A stretch of 36,288 nucleotides of DNA from Chitinophagales bacterium. GTDB lineage: Bacteria; Bacteroidota; Bacteroidia; Chitinophagales; Saprospiraceae. Numbering within the stretch: position 1 is the first letter of the stretch; each line of letters starts with the position of its first letter. Positions 34,701-36,288 of this stretch are shown here, one piece after another. Location: assembly GCA_017303875.1 (NCBI GenBank), contig JAFLBP010000048.1, forward strand, positions 1-36,288. The letters are read 5' to 3'. The notes under the pieces are model-generated. The model saw only the letters and a list, made by a program, of their open reading frames with translations. It made no database searches and was not told the DNA's origin. The position numbers were made by a program, and so were the translations under genes.

Positions 34701-36288
34701 ACGGTCTGGGTAGTACCTACTTCGCAGCAGTAGAATTTGATCGAGTCTTGTTCCTGGGTCGCTGTCGGGCGCTCGCAGTCCGCAAGGCCGTTGATGCAGT
34801 CGCTGTATGGGCTCATCCGTTGTACGGTGAAGCGCAGTGCGCTGCAATTGTCCGTTGTGCCCTGATCGAAGGCTGTGGCTTTCACCCAGGTCACGCCTGC
34901 GCCGTCGCAGCCGTCAGCCGGGGTGTAGCAGTCGCTCGGGTCATCCGTGCCGATGGCTACCGTCGTGATCTGCGTGCAGGTCGGACTTGGTGGTACCAAA
35001 TCGCGCACCGTCAGCTGGAAGGAGCAGCTTCCGGCATTGCCGCAATCGTCTGTCGCCGTGTACAGCACCCGGTGCGTGCCCAAAGGCAGGCAGGTGCTGA
35101 AGCCCCAGCGGCCCAGCGTATCCAGATCCCACAGGTTGTTGCCCGGGAAGGTCGTCAGCGTGCCGCCGATTTGGTACATCGCGGTTTGTGCGCCGGTTTG
35201 CGGATCGAAGGTCGTGATCATACCGCCGATGCTGTTCACCCGCGAGCAGTTGTCTTCGATGATCGCATCCGGAAGATCCACCGTCGCGCAGCAGTTAAAC
35301 GGATCGGTTGATACCGTCAGGTTCGTCGGGCAGGCAATCACCGGACCGCTTTGATCCAGTACTTTGATCACCTGAATATGTGTGATCGGGTTCGTACCCG
35401 GGTTGGTCGGTTGACACCAGTCGTAAATCAGCCAGGTGCGCAGGATTTTGTAAGTGCCGTCGCATACCGGAAGGGGCTGATCGGTGTAGGTTACATTCAG
35501 CTCGCAGTAGCCAACATTGGGCCACAGCGTCCAGGTCTGGCCAAGGGCCGTAACCGTCGGAGCGCCGGTGTTGGACGGGCTGGTGTTCGGGTTCGTGCAG
35601 TCTACTTCTGCATCGCCCGGCAGCGTGATTTGTGTCAGGCTGATGCGACGGAAGTAGATGTATTGCAGGCAGGTGCTGCTGTTGCCAAACTGATCCTGTG
35701 CCGTCCATTTGCGCTCTACATAAGCGCTCAGGTTTTGCTGACCGTTGAAGGTCTGGCCGCAGGCCAGATCCACCCAGGTATCTACATGCGTCAGCGTGTA
35801 GCTCGAGCAGTCCGTCACCGTTGGCGTACCGGCAGCAATACCCAGCGTGTTCGTGATATACGACGGGGTGTAGGTTGTAATCGGGCAGAACAAATCAACG
35901 TTTTGGCAGCTGAGTACCGGAGCCAGTTTGTCTTCCAGCACCAATTTACCCCATACCTTGTTGCAGCTGACGATGTTTTCTACCTCTGCAATCAGCGTCT
36001 GACCGAAGTAGGACGACGGGATCGGGTTGGGTACCGGCTGGTTGGTGTTCATCGTCCGCAGTTTAACGCGGTAGTACCCTTGCAGGCAGAACGCATCATC
36101 CGTGCAGTCTGCGTCTTCGCCTTCCAGGATCATCGTTTCGTTGATCAGCACTTCGCAGTTTGCATCCAGCGATACCTGTACCAGATCGTTGGCGGCCATG
36201 CTCTGGGTTGTCTTCCAGCAGTCGCCGATGCTTGTGGCCAGATCCGGGTCGTTGTACGTGCCGTTGAACAGCAGTCCGTCATTGGACA
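31769..36288 (-). CDS. Giant HYR-repeat secreted protein with dockerin, cohesin-like and T9SS sorting domains (5' end off window)
   Basis: At least 1505 codons; the reading frame stays open to the right edge, so the start lies beyond it and the ATG at 36199 is only an internal methionine. Counting from the first complete codon in the window: repeated Cys-rich HYR-like beta modules (starts near 115, 309, 562, 803 and 985, with patterns such as DQSGPVIACP and DDCGNAGSC); a carboxypeptidase-regulatory-like module (about 1098-1162); a type I dockerin with two F-hands (FDLVLISKHILG and DANKSGSITTFDIVELRKLI, about 1155-1222); a cohesin-like domain (about 1295-1415); and a C-terminal T9SS type A sorting domain (about 1418-1505; FELYQNVPNPFISKTSIGFH). 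It is probably attached to or released from the cell surface through T9SS, with adhesive or structural roles. Confidence 0.93.
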   Translation of the reverse strand, partial: SNDGLLFNGTYNDPDLATSIGDCWKTTQSMAANDLVQVSLDANCEVLINETMILEGEDADCTDDAFCLQGYYRVKLRTMNTNQPVPNPIPSSYFGQTLIAEVENIVSCNKVWGKLVLEDKLAPVLSCQNVDLFCPITTYTPSYITNTLGIAAGTPTVTDCSSYTLTHVDTWVDLACGQTFNGQQNLSAYVERKWTAQDQFGNSSTCLQYIYFRRISLTQITLPGDAEVDCTNPNTSPSNTGAPTVTALGQTWTLWPNVGYCELNVTYTDQPLPVCDGTYKILRTWLIYDWCQPTNPGTNPITHIQVIKVLDQSGPVIACPTNLTVSTDPFNCCATVDLPDAIIEDNCSRVNSIGGMITTFDPQTGAQTAMYQIGGTLTTFPGNNLWDLDTLGRWGFSTCLPLGTHRVLYTATDDCGNAGSCSFQLTVRDLVPPSPTCTQITTVAIGTDDPSDCYTPADGCDGAGVTWVKATAFDQGTTDNCSALRFTVQRMSPYSDCINGLADCERPTATQEQDSIKFYCCEVGTTQTVIVRVYQLDLNGNIVTDQNGDPIVNQCMVQVEVQDKIKPVCISPANVTVNCEAFDPSLWAYGKATIADNCCLDETREYQGQCGLTHTASYTQFDTVCNRGTITRTFRAFDCHGQSSQCTQRVVVTYKQDYYVRFPNDVILTVCDGTGSYGEPTFFGENCELLATSYTDELFTVVPDACFKIERTWKVINWCTYDPNQGCIAVPNPNPNAITNSPQNLPGPIVSPVGTPAPWAPTVVSITPGAPATNYGQAYWNANFANNNLNVNCYTYKQIIKVIDTQAPTAECPASPVEFCDLTANNGGLWNEMYYWDNRTEQHDLCEGPSDLTLTATDACSGANINIEYLLFLDLDGNGSMETVVNSQNLPGFNRVNYNNAGNPNFSGGTAYAFDERAVPGNQKYGFTIQKVKQGNNLVANVRWNTAQSPTNYVVPELPYGTHKIKWLITDGCGNNKECEYTFVVKDCKKPTVVCLNGLSVNIMQTGMVSLWASDFLQYTEDNCTPTPKLKIGIVRSEQSTGSFPVDGNGNPLTEVQFNCDDTDIEPELVQLWSIDLAGNADFCETYVLVQDNMGNCNPNGPKPSVAGYLKTEGQQGLEEAEVDLQGSHPAIPPVSLFENSDQNGKYEFSNAVPVASNVTITPVEDDNHINGVSTFDLVLISKHILGIEPLTSPYKMIAADANKSGSITTFDIVELRKLILGVYTELPNNTSWRFVDKAYSFPNPSNPFANVFPENKTIAEISTSMLSEDFVSVKVGDLNGNAVANNLMQSEDRSAGVLYLNTEDREVKSGETFEISLSTAAAVQGYQLTLNHAGLEILDVTGIKSENFAVHADAVTLSVDGSQTAATITLKVRAMQSGKLSRMLGVSSRITKAEAYNAASERLDIALRYNNSAVITGLPFELYQNVPNPFISKTSIGFHLPEAATVTLKVYDESGRVLLTQKGDFAKGYNQFSLDRQLLNTTGLLYYTVETATDKGTKLMIQAK

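Noticed and set aside
33074..35311. A 745-codon open frame on the plus strand opposite the giant secreted protein
   Set aside because: It results from the biased codon use of the real minus-strand gene; its translation is rich in Val, Arg and His with no domains, and the minus strand has clear HYR, dockerin and sorting motifs.

Overview
The window is chromosomal DNA of a Bacteroidota bacterium, most likely a Saprospiraceae-like member. The evidence is a SusC/SusD pair, a giant HYR/dockerin protein ending in a type IX secretion (T9SS) sorting domain, CreD, Bacteroidota-style promoters (TAnnTTTG at -7, often with TTG 19-21 bases upstream), almost no Shine-Dalgarno sequences, and a long SecA with a C-terminal zinc tail. 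No tRNA, rRNA, CRISPR array, classical insertion sequence or phage was seen.

Layout. 1-313: non-coding, with two leftward promoters for a gene off the left edge and a -7 element for a ComF-like gene. 314-4854: comF-like gene, a small four-helix-bundle gene inside an inverted repeat element, recN, a small lipoprotein gene (minus) and an alpha/beta-hydrolase-fold gene whose catalytic serine is replaced. 4968-9816 (minus): SusD-like and SusC-like outer-membrane uptake pair with a strong hairpin between them. 9950-14088 (minus): fructosamine-kinase-like gene, then a probable aminophosphonate catabolic set (FAD oxidoreductase, phosphonatase-like HAD hydrolase, MFS-like carrier). 14337-17529: small membrane proteins, a flippase-like membrane protein overlapping a heptose-phosphate adenylyltransferase, and a DoxX-like protein. 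17693-21179: rlmB, then a minus-strand operon of anchored exported protein, polytopic membrane protein, NarL-type histidine kinase and response regulator. 21385-24503: nadB and an APC amino-acid permease. 24637-27990: secA (minus). 28259-31539: GNAT acetyltransferase, membrane protein, creD and a divergent MarR regulator. 31769-36288: 3' part of the giant secreted protein, whose 5' end lies beyond the window.

The most striking signal is not a gene family. Six intergenic regions carry low-complexity arrays that all have a strict 7-bp period but use four different word families: CAGTNNN (1039-1136 with 1536-1598, and 14082-14343), ATGATGA (17035-17172), GATTTTT/GATGCTT/GATTTTG (18425-18556 and 28818-28906) and CATTCCG (15387-15449). 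Five of the six are paired as inverted arms that can form long hairpins. They abut or contain the stop codons of flanking genes, and one supplies a start codon. One pair encloses a four-helix-bundle (23S rRNA intervening-sequence-type) protein gene and ends in a perfect 8-bp terminal inverted repeat, so it looks like a compact non-autonomous or unusual mobile unit. The closest known analogue is the STRR heptanucleotide class of heterocystous cyanobacteria. A separate cluster of GCGAAGC-NNN-GCTTCGC palindromes follows the giant gene, and a 21-bp intergenic repeat occurs after recN and after the hydrolase gene.

All gene calls come from reading translated sequence and remembered family motifs. 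No database search was run.
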